Shown here: piece after piece, positions 23,341-35,177 of the stretch
Numbering within the stretch: position 1 is the stretch's first letter
How the letters are laid out: each line of letters starts with the position of its first letter
NCBI RefSeq assembly: GCF_000002425.4
Contig: NC_037271.1
Span: forward strand, 11,912,786 to 11,976,785
Direction: 5' to 3'
Length of the DNA: 64,000 bases
DNA from: Physcomitrium patens
Taxonomy: Eukaryota > Streptophyta > Bryopsida > Funariales > Funariaceae
Position numbers and translations under genes: made by a program
Notes under the pieces: model-generated
Databases searched by the model: none
The model's input: only the letters and a program-made list of their open reading frames with translations
Told to the model about the DNA's origin: nothing

Positions 23341-23499
23341 TTTGAGTAGTAGATTTATAAGGTAGGTGCTTTTACTAGAGAAATTCAATTATATCTTAGA
23401 ATATAACTTGGAAAAATATAAAAGTTGTCTCAACTACTCCCACTTAATATGAATTAATTATTGAGTTTTTGATAATTCAGGCTCATATTTCTTATTTTT

Positions 23500-24436
23500 T
23501 TAAAATAAAATGTAGGAAGATGAGAATCAATAGTAGATACTTTGTCATAATTGAGGACAAATTATATAGACAAAGAGTTGATGGGATGTTAAGGAGGTAT
23601 ATGATGGATAAATAAATTCCTTTTATTCTATTTGTATATCATAATAGTGAATATGGAGGGAATTTTTTGAAAACTTTATTTAGCCAAAAACTTCTTAGAG
23701 CTTATTATTATTGGTCCACATAATTTTAAGATATCTATAGATATATAAAAATATATAATGTCTGCTAATGATATACTAAGAATGACTTAAAAATGAGTCT
23801 TCCTCTTTATGTATCTTTACCTTTAGTTCTTTTTGAAAAATGAAAAATTGATTACCTTAGAGAGATTTATCTCAACTCCACTAGTGATATGAAATTCATA
23901 GTAATAGCCACCAAATATTTCATCAAGTAAGCTAAAACAAAGGCAATTAAAGCCAAATTCCTATATGAGCAGATTATCACTAGATTTGGATGTTCAAAAA
24001 ATTTGATTAGTGATAGAAGAAAATATTTTTTGAATAAGTTAATAAAAGACTTGATGTCAAAATTTAAAATTGATTATAGAAAGAAAATTATTTATTACCT
24101 TCAAATCAACGACCATACAAAATATATTAACAAAACTTTCGTTAATATATTCAAAAAAACAATGAAAATTTCTAAATAAGATTAGAATATAAAACTTCCT
24201 TTAGTCTTGTGGACTTATTAAACAATGTTCAAGGTAACAACCTAAGTAATTCTATTCTCTTTGATTTATGGCATAGAAGCCATTTTATCAATCAAATTTG
24301 AGATTCCTTCCTTTTATATTATATTGACAAAAAGATTGTCAATTAAAAAATCTTTAATCAATATTCTCAAATAGTAAAAAAATCTTAATGATGCAAGAAG
24401 ATAAAGCATTCAATATATAAAGGCAATTCAAAGTAG
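23500..24436 (+). pseudogene. TAT3 integrase
   Basis: The clearest part is ATKYFIK, AKFLYEQIITRFGCSKNLISDRRKYFLNK (23,910-24,040), the core region with one catalytic Asp. It continues with FKIDYRKKIIYYLQINDHTKYINKTF, LPLVLWTY and LFSLIYGIEAILSIKFEIP. The N-terminal zinc region near 23,680 is very weak. The end is lost at the inverted repeat that follows. Confidence 0.6.
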
Positions 24437-24512
24437 AAAAAAAATTATCTTTGATAAATGATACATTAAATTTGGTTAATCTTGTATCATTTGTCAAAGA
24501 TAATTTTTTTTT
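24437..24512. repeat. 28-bp inverted repeat at the TAT3/CHR3 junction
   Basis: Left arm 24,437-24,464 (core TTATCTTTGATAAATGATAC) and right arm 24,484-24,512 are reverse complements with one internal mismatch and a 19-base loop. The right arm ends in a T-run matching the A-run of the left arm. It sits exactly where plus-strand TAT3 ends and minus-strand CHR3 begins. Confidence 0.8.
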
Positions 24513-24799
24513 AAAAGGAATTATATATTATTCTTGAAGATCTTCAATTGAATTATATCATCTTGAAGGTTGTGACAATCACAATGTTTCATTTAGTAAG
24601 TCAAAAACTCATAGCTCTTGAATTAAATGTGGTAGTTGTTGATTCTCTATCTTCTTAGCATCACAAATATATAAAAGCTATAAATAAGAATAAAAGATAA
24701 AATATTATCTTCTTTAGATCTTTTTTCTTTTATGACAAAGATTTTTTATTTTTTATCTTGATTTTGGTAGGTGTTGTCAATAAAAAGCCTCAATCATCT

Positions 24800-25849
24800 T
24801 TGATATATTTATAAGATTCTTTATTAACTTCTATATTTATTTATTAATATCATATCTGTTCCAATAAATAAGATACACTAATCTATTTTGTTGCCATGTT
24901 GAATCAAAGACTTCTTCTACCTCAAATTCTTAATTATTATCCACTTCTATATATAAAAAAATAGCATTTGTCTTCTTTCTAAGATATTCATTGTTTTATA
25001 TTACTCAAAAAGAGATATGTAGAATACAAGATAGATCTTTATAGACTCTGGTAGATTTAATTGATAAGCAATATGATTGACTTATTTACAAATAATAAAA
25101 AAATCTAAACTTCTAATAATACAACTTGTCATAAGAATGAGTAATTTTGATATTAAGACAAAGTAATTATACCTTTTTACCCACGTTGAATTGTGGTTGT
25201 ACCTTATAATAGGTATCTGCATTAATCTTTTGTTATTCTTGAGCTTCTTTTAACTGTGCCTTCATTGTTGTATGTAGCTTTGAAAAAAACAACTGCCAAA
25301 TCTTTCTCTGTAAGATTATAAAATTTTAAAAAGTCAAAAGTATTAAGTCATGGATGATAACCATAATTGGCAAAGAAAGGTTTTTATTGAGTATAAGAAT
25401 GTATTAAATTATTATATATAAAATCTATTAATAGTAAAAAAGTTATTCAATCATCTCAATAATAGTTGATGGTATACCTCAAATACTACTCCAAAACTTA
25501 ATTCACCTATTCTATTTGTCTATGAGTTTGACAATGAAAAATCAAAGAGAACTGTTTAGTTATTTTTAAAATCTTAAAAATGATTATCTAAAATCTTAAT
25601 ATAAATAGAATTCTTCTATTCAATAAAATATTTTTAGATAATCTATAATAATAATAATAGATATTGTTAAAAAAATAATTAGGTATTTTTTCACTTGTAA
25701 TAAAATTTACTTGACAAAGGTTGAATCAACAGTCAATGTTGATTTTATTGCTTAGAGATGAAAATGCTTTGGCTTCAAAACAATTATTATTTATTAATGA
25801 AAAGATGCACCTCTTTCTATTTATATAAAAAAATATTTAGAAATAGTAT
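24800..25849 (-). pseudogene. CHR3 integrase and C-terminal part
   Basis: Minus-strand translation gives an integrase core remnant (LLLIDFIYNNLIHS and LCQLWLSS, about 25,480-25,360). It then gives INADTYYKVQPQFNVGKKV (about 25,230-25,160) and LPESIKIYLVFYISLF with MNILERRQML, matching the post-integrase region of CHR2 at 40,140-40,440. Near 25,820-25,690 the strand matches the RNase H-to-integrase join of CHR2. Confidence 0.6.
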
Positions 25850-26156
25850 TGTTATATTATAATTACTTATAATATATAAAAATTAATTAAAATATATAAT
25901 ATTTTTATAAGTCTTGGTATATACTAGAATAGTTATTATGTTAATATAAAGGGAATTGATGTTAGAAGAATTATTTTGAGGTTTACTTATTTTTATTATA
26001 ATATTTAAATTATATAGAACTTAGATATTTACAATAAAGTTATAAGAGAAGATTGGAGCTCAAAGTTGAAGATTCAAACTATTAAAAAACTTGTTTGGAG
26101 GGATGAAGATAAGATATGGATGGATGAAAGCATAGGATGAAGATCTTCATCCCTAT
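25850..26156 (+). repeat. Truncated LTR of GYP5 type
   Basis: Begins TGTTATATTATAATTACTTA and follows the first 300 bases of the GYP5 5' LTR at 40,543, including AAAAATTAAT, TTAGATATTTA and GATGGATGAAAG, then stops abruptly. On its flanks, CHR3 lacks most of RNase H, so the insertion is associated with a deletion. Confidence 0.7.
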
Positions 26157-27780
26157 GATGTAATAAAAAATTAGTACAAAAATTAGTAGTATCTTCAAAG
26201 CTTTAAAAGATGCTTTATTTTTTTTGCTCAACTCAATTTTTTCTTTACATAATAGACGTATAAGACAAGCTGCAACTTAAAAAATATTCTTGATGAAGAT
26301 TGAATAATAATTAGCAAAGTCTAAAAAGCTTTGCACATTTCTTTTTGTTCTTAGAATCTTCCAATCTATGATAGTTTGGACTTTTTTTTGGATCCATCAT
26401 TACACCTTTGTTGAAAATGATGTATTTAAGAAAGTCAACTTATGTAATATAGAATATACACTTTTCTATCTTAACATATAATCTTACATCTTTAAGTTTT
26501 TGTAATACACTGTAGAATAGATATTAGTTCGTTTTTATAAGATATTGGTAAAATAGACTAATAGTCCATAGAATAGTCAATTCAGGAGGACAGATGGTTA
26601 AATCAATTATTAAAAGTAGTTATTATAGGATTACAGTTAGAATCTGGAAATCAATAGTAATTATATAGAAGTTGTAGAAGTTTGTTGGGATATCAGACTG
26701 TGTTAGTCATGAGCCGGGGTTAAGCTTGGTGCTACTTCTTTACCTCTTTGTTTCTTTGCTTTTTTTGTTGTTGAAGAGTAATGGATAGTTTTTGAATACT
26801 GAGAAGTGAGTTTGTAGAATAAATCAAAGATTAGTTTATGAGTTATTGATTATGTAAATGGAGTACTGAGTGATTGAATTATATGAGAAGTTATTGGAAG
26901 ATTGATTATAAATGGAAGATTATGATTATTGTTTATTGAGAGCTGTGTGTGTGTTTCGACAAAGAAAGTCTGTGATTACAGAAATTCTATGAATTCAAAT
27001 TGGTTAGAGTGAAGTCTGTTATTTCTAATCTTGGATGGAAATTATGTATTTTGAGCAGTCTTTTGAAAGTGCAAGGTTGCACATTGTGATTATCAATTGA
27101 TGAAGGAATATTGTTACTGGAAAGAAGCATTGTAGTGTTTCTTGGTATTTTAGTAGTTCAAAATACAGTTAATTGTGTGATCCTAACTTGTAAGCTCATG
27201 CACTAAGTCTTTCCATGTGTTCGAATTCCCCTATACAAGTTTATTCTGAAAAGAATTGTAGAATAAGTAAAACGACAATTACATACACAACAAATATGAA
27301 GTTTATATTCTTTTGTATTCTTAGAATAGATTTAAATATTGTCTAAATAAGAGATAAAAAAACCATTAAGAAACTCACAAAAAATATCATTCATAAGATA
27401 TTGAAAAGTAATTGATATGTTTGTAAGTCCAAAAAGTATGATACTATTATTAAAATATCCATACTTAGTTTGAATAGCAATCTTTCATTCATTTTTTTTA
27501 TATAGATCAAGTTATATGCTCCTTGTAGGTCTATTTTTGTATAGATCATTGCTTGATTGAATTAGTCAAGAAGTCTTCAAATTAGAGGTAGAAGATACCT
27601 ATTCTTGATGGTAATTTTATTAAGTCCTTGATAATCTATGCACATCTTTAGAGATCCATCTTTTTTCTTCATAAATAAGATAGGAGCTCCTACTAGAAAT
27701 TTTAAATAGCATATGAAGTTTTTTGCTAAATTTTCATCAATGTACTCTTTTAGTATAGCCAATTCATTTTACAATAAGTT
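26157..27780 (-). pseudogene. CHR3 reverse transcriptase, interrupted
   Basis: The fingers at 27,762-27,577 read [47 protein letters not shown]. The palm continues to about 27,284, where the catalytic YLDD appears destroyed. After the solo LTR the protein resumes at 26,510 with CHVLQKLKDVRLYVKIEKCIF and MMDPKK, the usual sequence just after the active site, and runs to 26,157. Confidence 0.8.
26511..27283 (+). mobile_element. TAT-family solo LTR with perfect target duplications
   Basis: A 773-bp LTR starting TGTAGAATAG and ending CAATTACA, closely related to the TAT1 and TAT2 LTRs. It is flanked on both sides by TACAC (26,506-26,510 and 27,284-27,288). It splits the CHR3 reverse transcriptase. 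This is the clearest solo LTR in the window and fixes the family's ends and 5-bp duplication. Confidence 0.95.
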
Positions 27781-28199
27781 GTAGATTGGTTAAAATGGTG
27801 GTTGGGTTCTTTCTTGTAGATCAACTAAATAATCATAAAGTTGATGCTTTAAACAAATATCTATATCTTTTTTTCCAGAAACATCTTAAAAATTTTGATA
27901 CTGGCTAAGAATACTACTTGAAGTCTTCCTACCATCAAAAATGAGCATGGCATAAATAACAAAAGATGATCTTTTTTATGACATATATGAAAGTTCTTGA
28001 ATTATGAATAATAGCTTTGGTGTATTAGGCTTGTGTATTTATACTTGACTAACACGATTTTAAATTAAACTATCTAAAAAATAAAGATTACAAGAAATCT
28101 AATCTATTTGAAGGATATGATTTTTTAATCATGATAATTATAAAATAATCAAATTTGAAGGAGACTTTATCATATTAAATATTATTATTTTATTATAAT

Positions 28200-29707
28200 C
28201 TTTAATTGCTACATCTAAAAAAAAACATTTTATAGATAAAAATTCCAAAAGACAACAAATAACCAATTATGAATTCTAAATGTATGGATTTAATTTTCTT
28301 GATTAAAGATATTTCTTATTTTTTGACAAAATCTTGATCTATAAAACAAGCTAAGGCTCTTGAATCTAATAATACAAAGACTTTATAATTTTTAGATTTT
28401 AAATACACATCTAATATAAAATAAGATAAATAATTTGAAAAAAATAAAACTTTTACTAAATGTTGCATATGATTCTAGCTACACAATCTCTGTTATAGCT
28501 AAAAAATCTTATTATTTGACACATTTACTTTTTTGGCAATTATACTCTTCATTTTGTGATTGCATTGTTTTTTTGATCAATATTGAACATTATCTTTAGC
28601 TTCTCTATAATATAAGCACAAACTCTTTTGACAAAATTGAATCTTTTCCTACTTTATGAAGAATTTTAAATATATCATATCAATTTGCATTGTTTTTGGC
28701 CTTGATAAATAAGTTTCCAAAAACTTGAGAGATATTGTCATTACTTATCTTGTTCTTTTTTAGACAAGTTTTTGTTTTTAATATCTTTTAATTAATTAAT
28801 TATTACATGTAATTGCTTAAGCAATAAATTATTTTAAAGATTCTACTTTTTATATTATCAATAACAAATCTTTGATCTTATCTTTTAATTCATATTAAAA
28901 TTGATTAATAAAGACTTTGTTATTTTATTCTACAATGCAAGCAAGATTTTGGAATTTAGCAATATATATGGTGGCTGATCATGATCCTTATCATAAAGAT
29001 AACAACTTGGTCTTTGCTTCTCTTTTTTAATCACTTTTTTTAAATGTGGCCGTAAATATTTTTAAGAATGAATTCAAATCATAAAGGAGTTGTAAATCTT
29101 TTTTTTATTAAAGGAGTAAACTAAAAAAGAACACTTCTAGATAGAAGTATGTCTATAAATTCAACTTAAGTAAATCTATTAAAATATTTGAGTGTATGAA
29201 ATCTTAGTTGGAGCTTGACTTTTTACAAAATTCTTTAAAATTTTGATCTTGTTCTATTAAACTTTCCAAATATATTAATTCTTATCCTTGTTATATTTAT
29301 AGAAATAAAACTTCTTAGATTTAATTATGAGGTTGAACTAATTGCTTCTTTTAAGTACATAATTTCTTAATATAGAATTTGAACTTCTTCTATAGACATA
29401 GGATTAGTATTTCTCTAGTTTATATTGATGATGCATGAATTTGTACTCTAAGAATGTTAAGAAGTTTAATAAAATCTTTAATAGTTGTAAATCTATTCTC
29501 ACTTTTGTCAAGTTTAGCATTCATGAATTTTTCTTCCATTTCAAACAACTTAATAAATCTATAAGTCAAATTAAAAGAAGATAATCTACAACCTCTAATA
29601 TCAATTAAAATTTTTGACAATGAGGGATAATTTTCTTTATTTAAGAAAAAAATTAGTGTTAGAAAATTAAATAATTTTTTTAAAGATAGATAATTGGTAA
29701 CCTTCAA
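28200..29707 (-). pseudogene. CHR3 gag and protease
   Basis: A 95-codon open stretch at 29,707-29,420 covers the last part of the leader and the gag start (KLDKSENRFTTIKDFIKLLNILRVQ), equivalent to CHR2 at 35,190-35,260. Capsid remnants follow to about 28,750. The zinc-knuckle region lies near 28,630-28,560 and protease remnants near 28,350. All are heavily decayed. Confidence 0.65.
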
Positions 29708-29785
29708 AATAAAATAATAGAAATGGGCTAATCTATTTACTTTTAAAAATGAGATAAGAACAATAAGTTAGCACTCTTGTCAAAC

Positions 29786-30284
29786 TATCACAGACATAAA
29801 TCTCAAAGAAATAAAATCTCATTACATTCTTGTAGCTCACAAAAAGACTAAAATATCACTAAAAGATGATAATATATTGAACTAAAATGGCTATTACCAA
29901 GAAGAAGAAGACTAAGAACTAGAAAAGCATTGATAGGAGTGAAGAAGACTTTATTCTTGTCTCCACATATATTCTCTAATTAAGAGCTACATAATAATAT
30001 TCTATAGAACCTCCAACACATGACTTAATTTGCAGGGGAAGTTATTTAAATGTATGTCACATAATTAATTTATTTGACAACCTACTAATACATGTATCAT
30101 GTGACTAACTTGTTTCCAAGTTTCTAACTACCAATTAACTACAAATACGTTTAAAGTCAGAGTAGCATCTATGAAGCTTTTAATAAGCTTTTTTAAAAAG
30201 ATGTATTATAAAATTAATCTATTTTTATCTACTTCTACTTGTTTATATAGATAATTATTAGAATAAATATGTAAATCTATGATA
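29786..30284 (-). repeat. CHR3 5' LTR
   Basis: On the minus strand this matches the CHR2 5' LTR (34,285-34,923) in order. It shares AGTAGATAAA, AAAGCTTCATAGATG, CTTAGTCTT, ATATTATC and an end at TGTCTGTGATA. The start aligns as TATCATAGATTTACA against TGTCGTGGATATATACA of the CHR2 3' LTR. It lacks the 30-bp tandem units of CHR2. Confidence 0.75.
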
Positions 30285-30938
30285 TATAATCTATAAGCAA
30301 TTAGATTGACTTGTTTATATAAAAGAAATGATTTAAGTCTATGGTAATCTAACTTGTTATAAATGCAAATAGTTTTGTTATTATGACAAAGTAACTATAT
30401 TTTATCACCAATATAAAATTGAAGTTATTCCTTATAATAGGCATCCAAATTGAACTTTTTTCATTTTTAAGCTTTTTTTTGTTGTACTTTTATTGTTTTA
30501 GGTTGTTTAGATCAATAATTTGTCAAATATTTTGCTATAGGATTATCAAAATTTGAAAAGTCAAAAGCATTAAGTCATGAATGATAACCAAAATTAGTAA
30601 AAAAAAATTTGTTGAATAAAAAAATGTACCATGTTATTATAAGCAAACTTTACCAATGGCAAAAGAGTTGTCCAATCATCTTATTAGTAGTTGATGGTGC
30701 ACCTCAAATACTACTCTAAAACTTAATTTAATTTCTTTATTTGTCAATTAATTTGAAGATGAAAAATTGAAGATGGTTTTTTGGTCTACCTTTAGAATCT
30801 TAAAAATATTTCTTTAAAATCTTAATACAAGTTAAATTACCATATCCAATATGATATCTTTAAGTAAGCCACGATAGTAATAGATATTGTAAATAAAAAT
30901 TTTAATTGTTTCTTTACTTTTGATAGATTTTATATATA

Positions 30939-31680
30939 TGTAGAATATGTAAATAAATTTTGTGATCAGTTATTGGTTGATTATTGATAACCTTGAGAAT
31001 TAAACTTATAGTTAGGTAGTTTAGTTGGTAACAGTAGGCTGTTAGTGGAACAAATGGTTAAGAATTCAAAGATTCATAACCTTTGGAATTTGCTGGCTGA
31101 TAGTCCATCTTTTGGTAGGATAAAGATGTTGAGAAAAGGGAGATCGGGGCCAGACTGTGAGAGTTGTAAGCCAGAATAAGCTTGGTGCTACCTCTTTGTT
31201 TTCTTTGCTTTTATTATTTTCTTATGAAGAATTGTTGAAATTGTGATTAGAATATTATAGAATATAACTTTGGATTGACTGTTTTGGAGAAAATCTGTAA
31301 CCTTGAGAATTGAGATTATTGAATTGTGTTGTGTTAAGTAAAGATATTGAATTCTTTGTTATGAATTGAGAAATTGAATATAATAAGTAAGTTAGAGATC
31401 AGTAATTGAATATATATAAATCGCAAAGAGAGTAAGTGGGAGATGAAATGATAAGAATATGGAAGTATTGTTGAATTGATATTTGTAGAATAGATTATGT
31501 GTTGAATTAAGATGGAAGTAGTAAGCCGTGGTGTTTTGTAGTTTGATAATTGATTTCAGATAGCTAGAATACAGTCAATTGTGACACTAACAGATCCAAT
31601 TCATATAACCAATCTTTCCCCGTGTTTGAATCCACCTCTATTAGTTCAATTGCTTTAGTATATTGAAGCTTGAACACAAC
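30939..31680 (+). mobile_element. Diverged solo LTR in CHR1 integrase
   Basis: Starts TGTAGAATATG. It shares with the TAT LTRs a central block (CAGACTGTGAGAGTTGTAAG, then GCTTGGTGCTACCTC near 31,180), but is otherwise distinct. Integrase homology to CHR3 is interrupted here. The right end near 31,680 is approximate and I found no clear target duplication. Confidence 0.55.
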
Positions 31681-32219
31681 AAAAACAAAAATATGGTATA
31701 AAATGTACCAACTTAGTGAATCAATCTATTATCATAAATATAGAGTCATAAAAACTTGAAATTAAAAAATCCATAATAAAATCTTGAGAATCAAAAGACC
31801 ATACTTATTCTAAGATATGTAATGGCTAAAAAAATCCATAAGATAAATAATAAGGTATTTTTTATTTTAAAAAAATATTACATGATTATACAAAATCTTT
31901 GATTATTTTTTATAGTTAAAACTTTCAAAACTCTCTAAATATTAATTCTAAAATCTTTTTGTATCCAAATTATCTTACTACTAACAAGTTATGATAAGCT
32001 TGGAAAACACATATTAAGGCTTCACTTTATAGAACATATAAGTAACCTTCTAAATAAAATAGATTATTCTTGAATTCAAATTTAGAGATATCATGAAATT
32101 CTCAAGAATTTTCTTTAATATCATGAATGAGAGGATCAAAAGATATACTTGATTGAACTTACTTAAGAAAAATTAAATCAATAATTAATGTTAATTTCAT
32201 TTTTTGAAGTCAAAATTGT

Positions 32220-33550
32220 TTTAGCTTTAAAAAAAATATCAATTATTGATCAAAAGCTACATCTCCTTCTTTTGGTGCAGGATAAGATTGTTTAGAAAGA
32301 ACATTTGACAAATCTTATCTTTTTTAGCCATTAAATCATCTTGAATTTAAATCTTAAAAAAGATATACTATAATAAGATTATTAAAGATTCAAAATATGT
32401 GCTAATATAAAATATTTAAGATTTTTATGATTTATATACATAATAACTAAATTAAAAATATCTTTTGGATAATGGCCTTATTCTTGAAACAAATCCTCAA
32501 TTCCATGAAGTTCTTTATTATTGATCTTGTAGTTGATCTTGATTATTAAAAATTCTCTTAGATGAAAAGCTATTAGATGAAATTTATCATATATTTGCAT
32601 TTAAGACAACATGACATACAAAGCATAGTTTGATGCGTCCATTTCTATGAAAAATAGCTTGAAAAAGTTGACATAATATATGATTGCTACAAAAATAATG
32701 GTTGTCTCTAAAGCTTCAAATTTTATTTTTGCTTCTTGATTCTATTGAAGTTTGTTTTTATAAATTAAACATATAAGTAGAGTTGCAACTTTAAAAAAAA
32801 ACTTGATAAAGATTCAATAATAATTAAAAAATCTCAAAAAATATTAAATATATCTTTATTTTTTTAGAATCTCCTAATTCATAATAATTTAAACTTTTTT
32901 AGGATCCATTATAAATCCATCATTTAAAATAATATATTCAAAGAAGTTAACTTGAGTAATATAAAATATACTCTTTTTTATGTTAGTATAGAGTCTTGCA
33001 TCTTTTAATTTTTGTAATACATGACAAACATAAAATTCATGTTTATTTATATTCTTAGAATAAATGAAGATGGTGTTTAGATAATAGATAAAAAGAATTG
33101 TCAAAAATTCTTAAAAGACATCATTTATTAGATGTTAAAAAATTACTATTATATTTGCAAGTCCAAAAGATATGACATTGTATTCAAAATACCCATATCT
33201 AGTTCAAAATATAATCTTTCATTCATCTTGTTCTTTAATGCATACCAAATTATATGATTCTCATAGATTTATTTTTATATAGACATTGGCTTTATCCAAT
33301 TGATTAAAAAAATCAAATATCAAAAATAGAAGGTACATATTTTGATGGTGATCTTTTTGAGTCTTTAATAATCAATACACATTTATAATTATCTATCTTT
33401 TTTTTCACAAATAATTTTGGAAATTTTATTAGAGATTTGAAATGACATATGAAATTCTGAGCTATGTTCTCTTTAATGTATTCTTTAAGTTCAGCCAACT
33501 TATTTTATGATAAATTGTAGATTGATCCAAATGGCAGTTGAACTCTCTCT
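32220..33550 (-). pseudogene. CHR1 reverse transcriptase and RNase H
   Basis: Fingers at 33,498-33,313 read ELKEYIKENIAQNFICHFKS and LFVKKKIDNYKC. At 33,104-32,889 the translation gives TILFIYYLNTIFIYSKN, a decayed catalytic segment (YLNT where YLDD is expected), then CHVLQKLKDARLYTNIKKSIF and ILNDGFIMDPKKV. RNase H remnants follow leftwards to about 32,220. Confidence 0.75.
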
Positions 33551-33953
33551 AAAAATTCAATTAATTAGTCATAGGGAAAATATTTTGAAAGAATATTAAT
33601 ATTCTTTTTATCAAAAATTTCTTTAAAATCTTAATATTAGCTTAAATTTCTACTTGAAGTCTTTCTACCATTAGAAACTCATGTAGTATAAATAATACAA
33701 AAAAATTTCTCTTTTGTAATATATAAGAAAGCTCTTATACTTACAAATACAAGTTTGGTTGCAACAAAATTATGATTTTTTATTTGGTTAGCAACACTCT
33801 TAATTATACTCTCAAAAAAGTCAAGACTATAATAAATCCAATCTATTCAAGGAATATATGTTTTTAGCCATAATAAACCTAAAATGATTTGATTAAAAAG
33901 AGATTTAATTATATTAAATATTACAAAGCTACTATAGCCATTAATTGTTATGT

Positions 33954-34220
33954 TTATAAAAATAATTCATAAATAATATCTTTAAGAGACAACAGACCAT
34001 CTATGACTTGTACATAAATAAGTTTAGTTTTTTCCATTAAAAATATGTTATGTCTTTTAACAAAGTCTTCATTTAAAAAGTAAATTAAGGCTTTTGAATC
34101 TAGTGAGGTAGAAGCTTTGTAATGTTTAGATTCTAAATTAACATCTATTGTGAAACAAGAAGAAGGTTTCGAAGAGAAAATATGATCTTTACTAAGTGTT
34201 GTACAAGTTTCCAATTGCAT
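33954..34220 (-). pseudogene. CHR1 aspartic protease
   Basis: An 88-codon open stretch with ASTSLDSKALIYFLNEDFVKRHNIFL and VQVIDGLLS. The active site is DSK. CHR2 and CHR4 have DSR at the same position; the usual motif is DSG or DTG. Confidence 0.75.
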
Positions 34221-34284
34221 GGTCTGTATTGTAGCTAAACAAACTTGTTTTCCTACATATTTTCTTTTTTGACAACCATAATTT

Positions 34285-34923
34285 TATCACAAATATATAC
34301 ACTTACTTCAATAATTACTTATATGATTAGGTAGAAGTAGATAAATATAGATTAATTTTATAAAGTCTATTAGTGAAGATTTCTAAAAGCTTCATAGATG
34401 TGGTTTTGACTTTAGATGTATTTATAGGTCAAAAACTTAGCCAACAAGTTAACCACATGTTAATAGCTTGTAGAAAAAATTAATTATGCATAATAGCTTG
34501 TAGAACAATTTTATTACATATAATAGCTTGTAGAATAAGTTAATTATGCATAATAGCTTGTAGAACAAGTTAATTACGCATAATAGCTTATAGAATAAGA
34601 TAACCATGTGGCGCATTTAAAGATAACTTGCCTTGTAAGTTAAAATATGTGGCTAACAAAGTCAATATATTTTAGAGGTCCTATAAGACATGGCCACATA
34701 GCTTCTAATTAAGAGTATATATAGAGACAAGAGTGAAGCCTTCTTCACTCTTGTCAATATCGTTCTAGTCTTTAGTCTTGTTTCAAAATTTTTTAGTCTT
34801 TTTATTTTTAGTAATATCTATTTTAGTTAATATTATATTATCTTTTGAGTGACATTTTAGTTCTCTTTAGTGAAATAAGAGTGTATCAAGGATTCTCTTT
34901 CTTTGAAATTCATGTCCCTGATA
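34285..34923 (+). repeat. CHR2 5' LTR
   Basis: 639 bp ending TCATGTCCCTGATA, paired with 58,997-59,493. It is longer than the 3' LTR for two reasons. It has five 30-bp tandem units instead of two. It also has an extra segment (AGTAGATAAATATAG) that CHR3 shares and that the 3' LTR has lost. Confidence 0.85.
34461..34610 (+). repeat. Five 30-bp tandem units in the CHR2 5' LTR
   Basis: Units start TAATAGCTTGTAGAA and end near TTAATTATGCA at exact 30-base steps (34,461, 34,491, 34,521, 34,551, 34,581), each with one to several differences. The 3' LTR has two units (59,121-59,180). Confidence 0.9.
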
Positions 34924-35177
34924 ATTTGACAAGAGTACTAATATACTATTTTTGTCTTATTTTAGAAGTGAATAAATTATCCCACTTTTATTATTGTATT
35001 TTGAAGGTTGTGGACTATCTATCTTTTAATCAAAAAAATCTTATTTTTCAACACTGATCTTTTCTTAAAGAGAGTGAATTACTCCTCTTTGTGGAAATTT
35101 TTATTAGACATTGCAGATTACCTTCCTCTAATTTAACTTTTTGGATTTATTTGAATTGCACATAGAAAGAAAGATTA

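Larger units (their letters stand above)
10908..24436 (+). mobile_element. TAT3: old Ty3/gypsy element, split by TAT2
   Basis: Gag (10,908-12,128) lies left of TAT2. The gag-protease linker, protease, reverse transcriptase, RNase H and integrase follow between 20,282 and about 24,400. The order PR-RT-RH-IN defines Ty3/gypsy. No LTR of its own was found: the 5' end abuts the cut TAT1 LTR and the 3' end stops at an inverted repeat at 24,437. It is densely interrupted by stops and is the oldest-looking of the TAT group here. It retains RNase H and integrase remnants that TAT1 and TAT2 lack. Confidence 0.75.
24513..30284 (-). mobile_element. CHR3: decayed chromovirus on the minus strand
   Basis: From right to left: 5' LTR (30,284-29,786), leader, gag (29,707 to about 28,560), protease, reverse transcriptase (about 27,780-26,157, interrupted), partial integrase (about 25,850-25,300), post-integrase and chromodomain remnants (25,300-24,800), and a 3' untranslated region (about 24,760-24,513) matching that of CHR2 at 56,250-56,500. 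No 3' LTR is found. It was inserted in CHR1, whose homology stops at 30,285. It carries a TAT-family solo LTR and a fragment of a GYP5-type LTR. Confidence 0.75.
30285..34284 (-). mobile_element. CHR1, 3' two-thirds (pol)
   Basis: Minus-strand chromovirus: protease (34,220-33,954), reverse transcriptase (33,550-32,889), RNase H (about 32,800-32,220), and integrase (about 32,180-30,285). An LTR-like block interrupts the integrase. CHR1 is cut at 34,284 inside the zinc-knuckle region by the 5' LTR of CHR2. The missing upstream gag is found beyond CHR2 at 59,494-60,397. Its C-terminus is lost at the CHR3 insertion at 30,284. Many stops are present. Confidence 0.8.

Noticed and set aside
34461..34610. 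Regular 30-bp repeats that superficially resemble a CRISPR array
   Set aside because: Units are contiguous with no spacers, lie in an LTR of a plant retrotransposon, and recur in its partner LTR.
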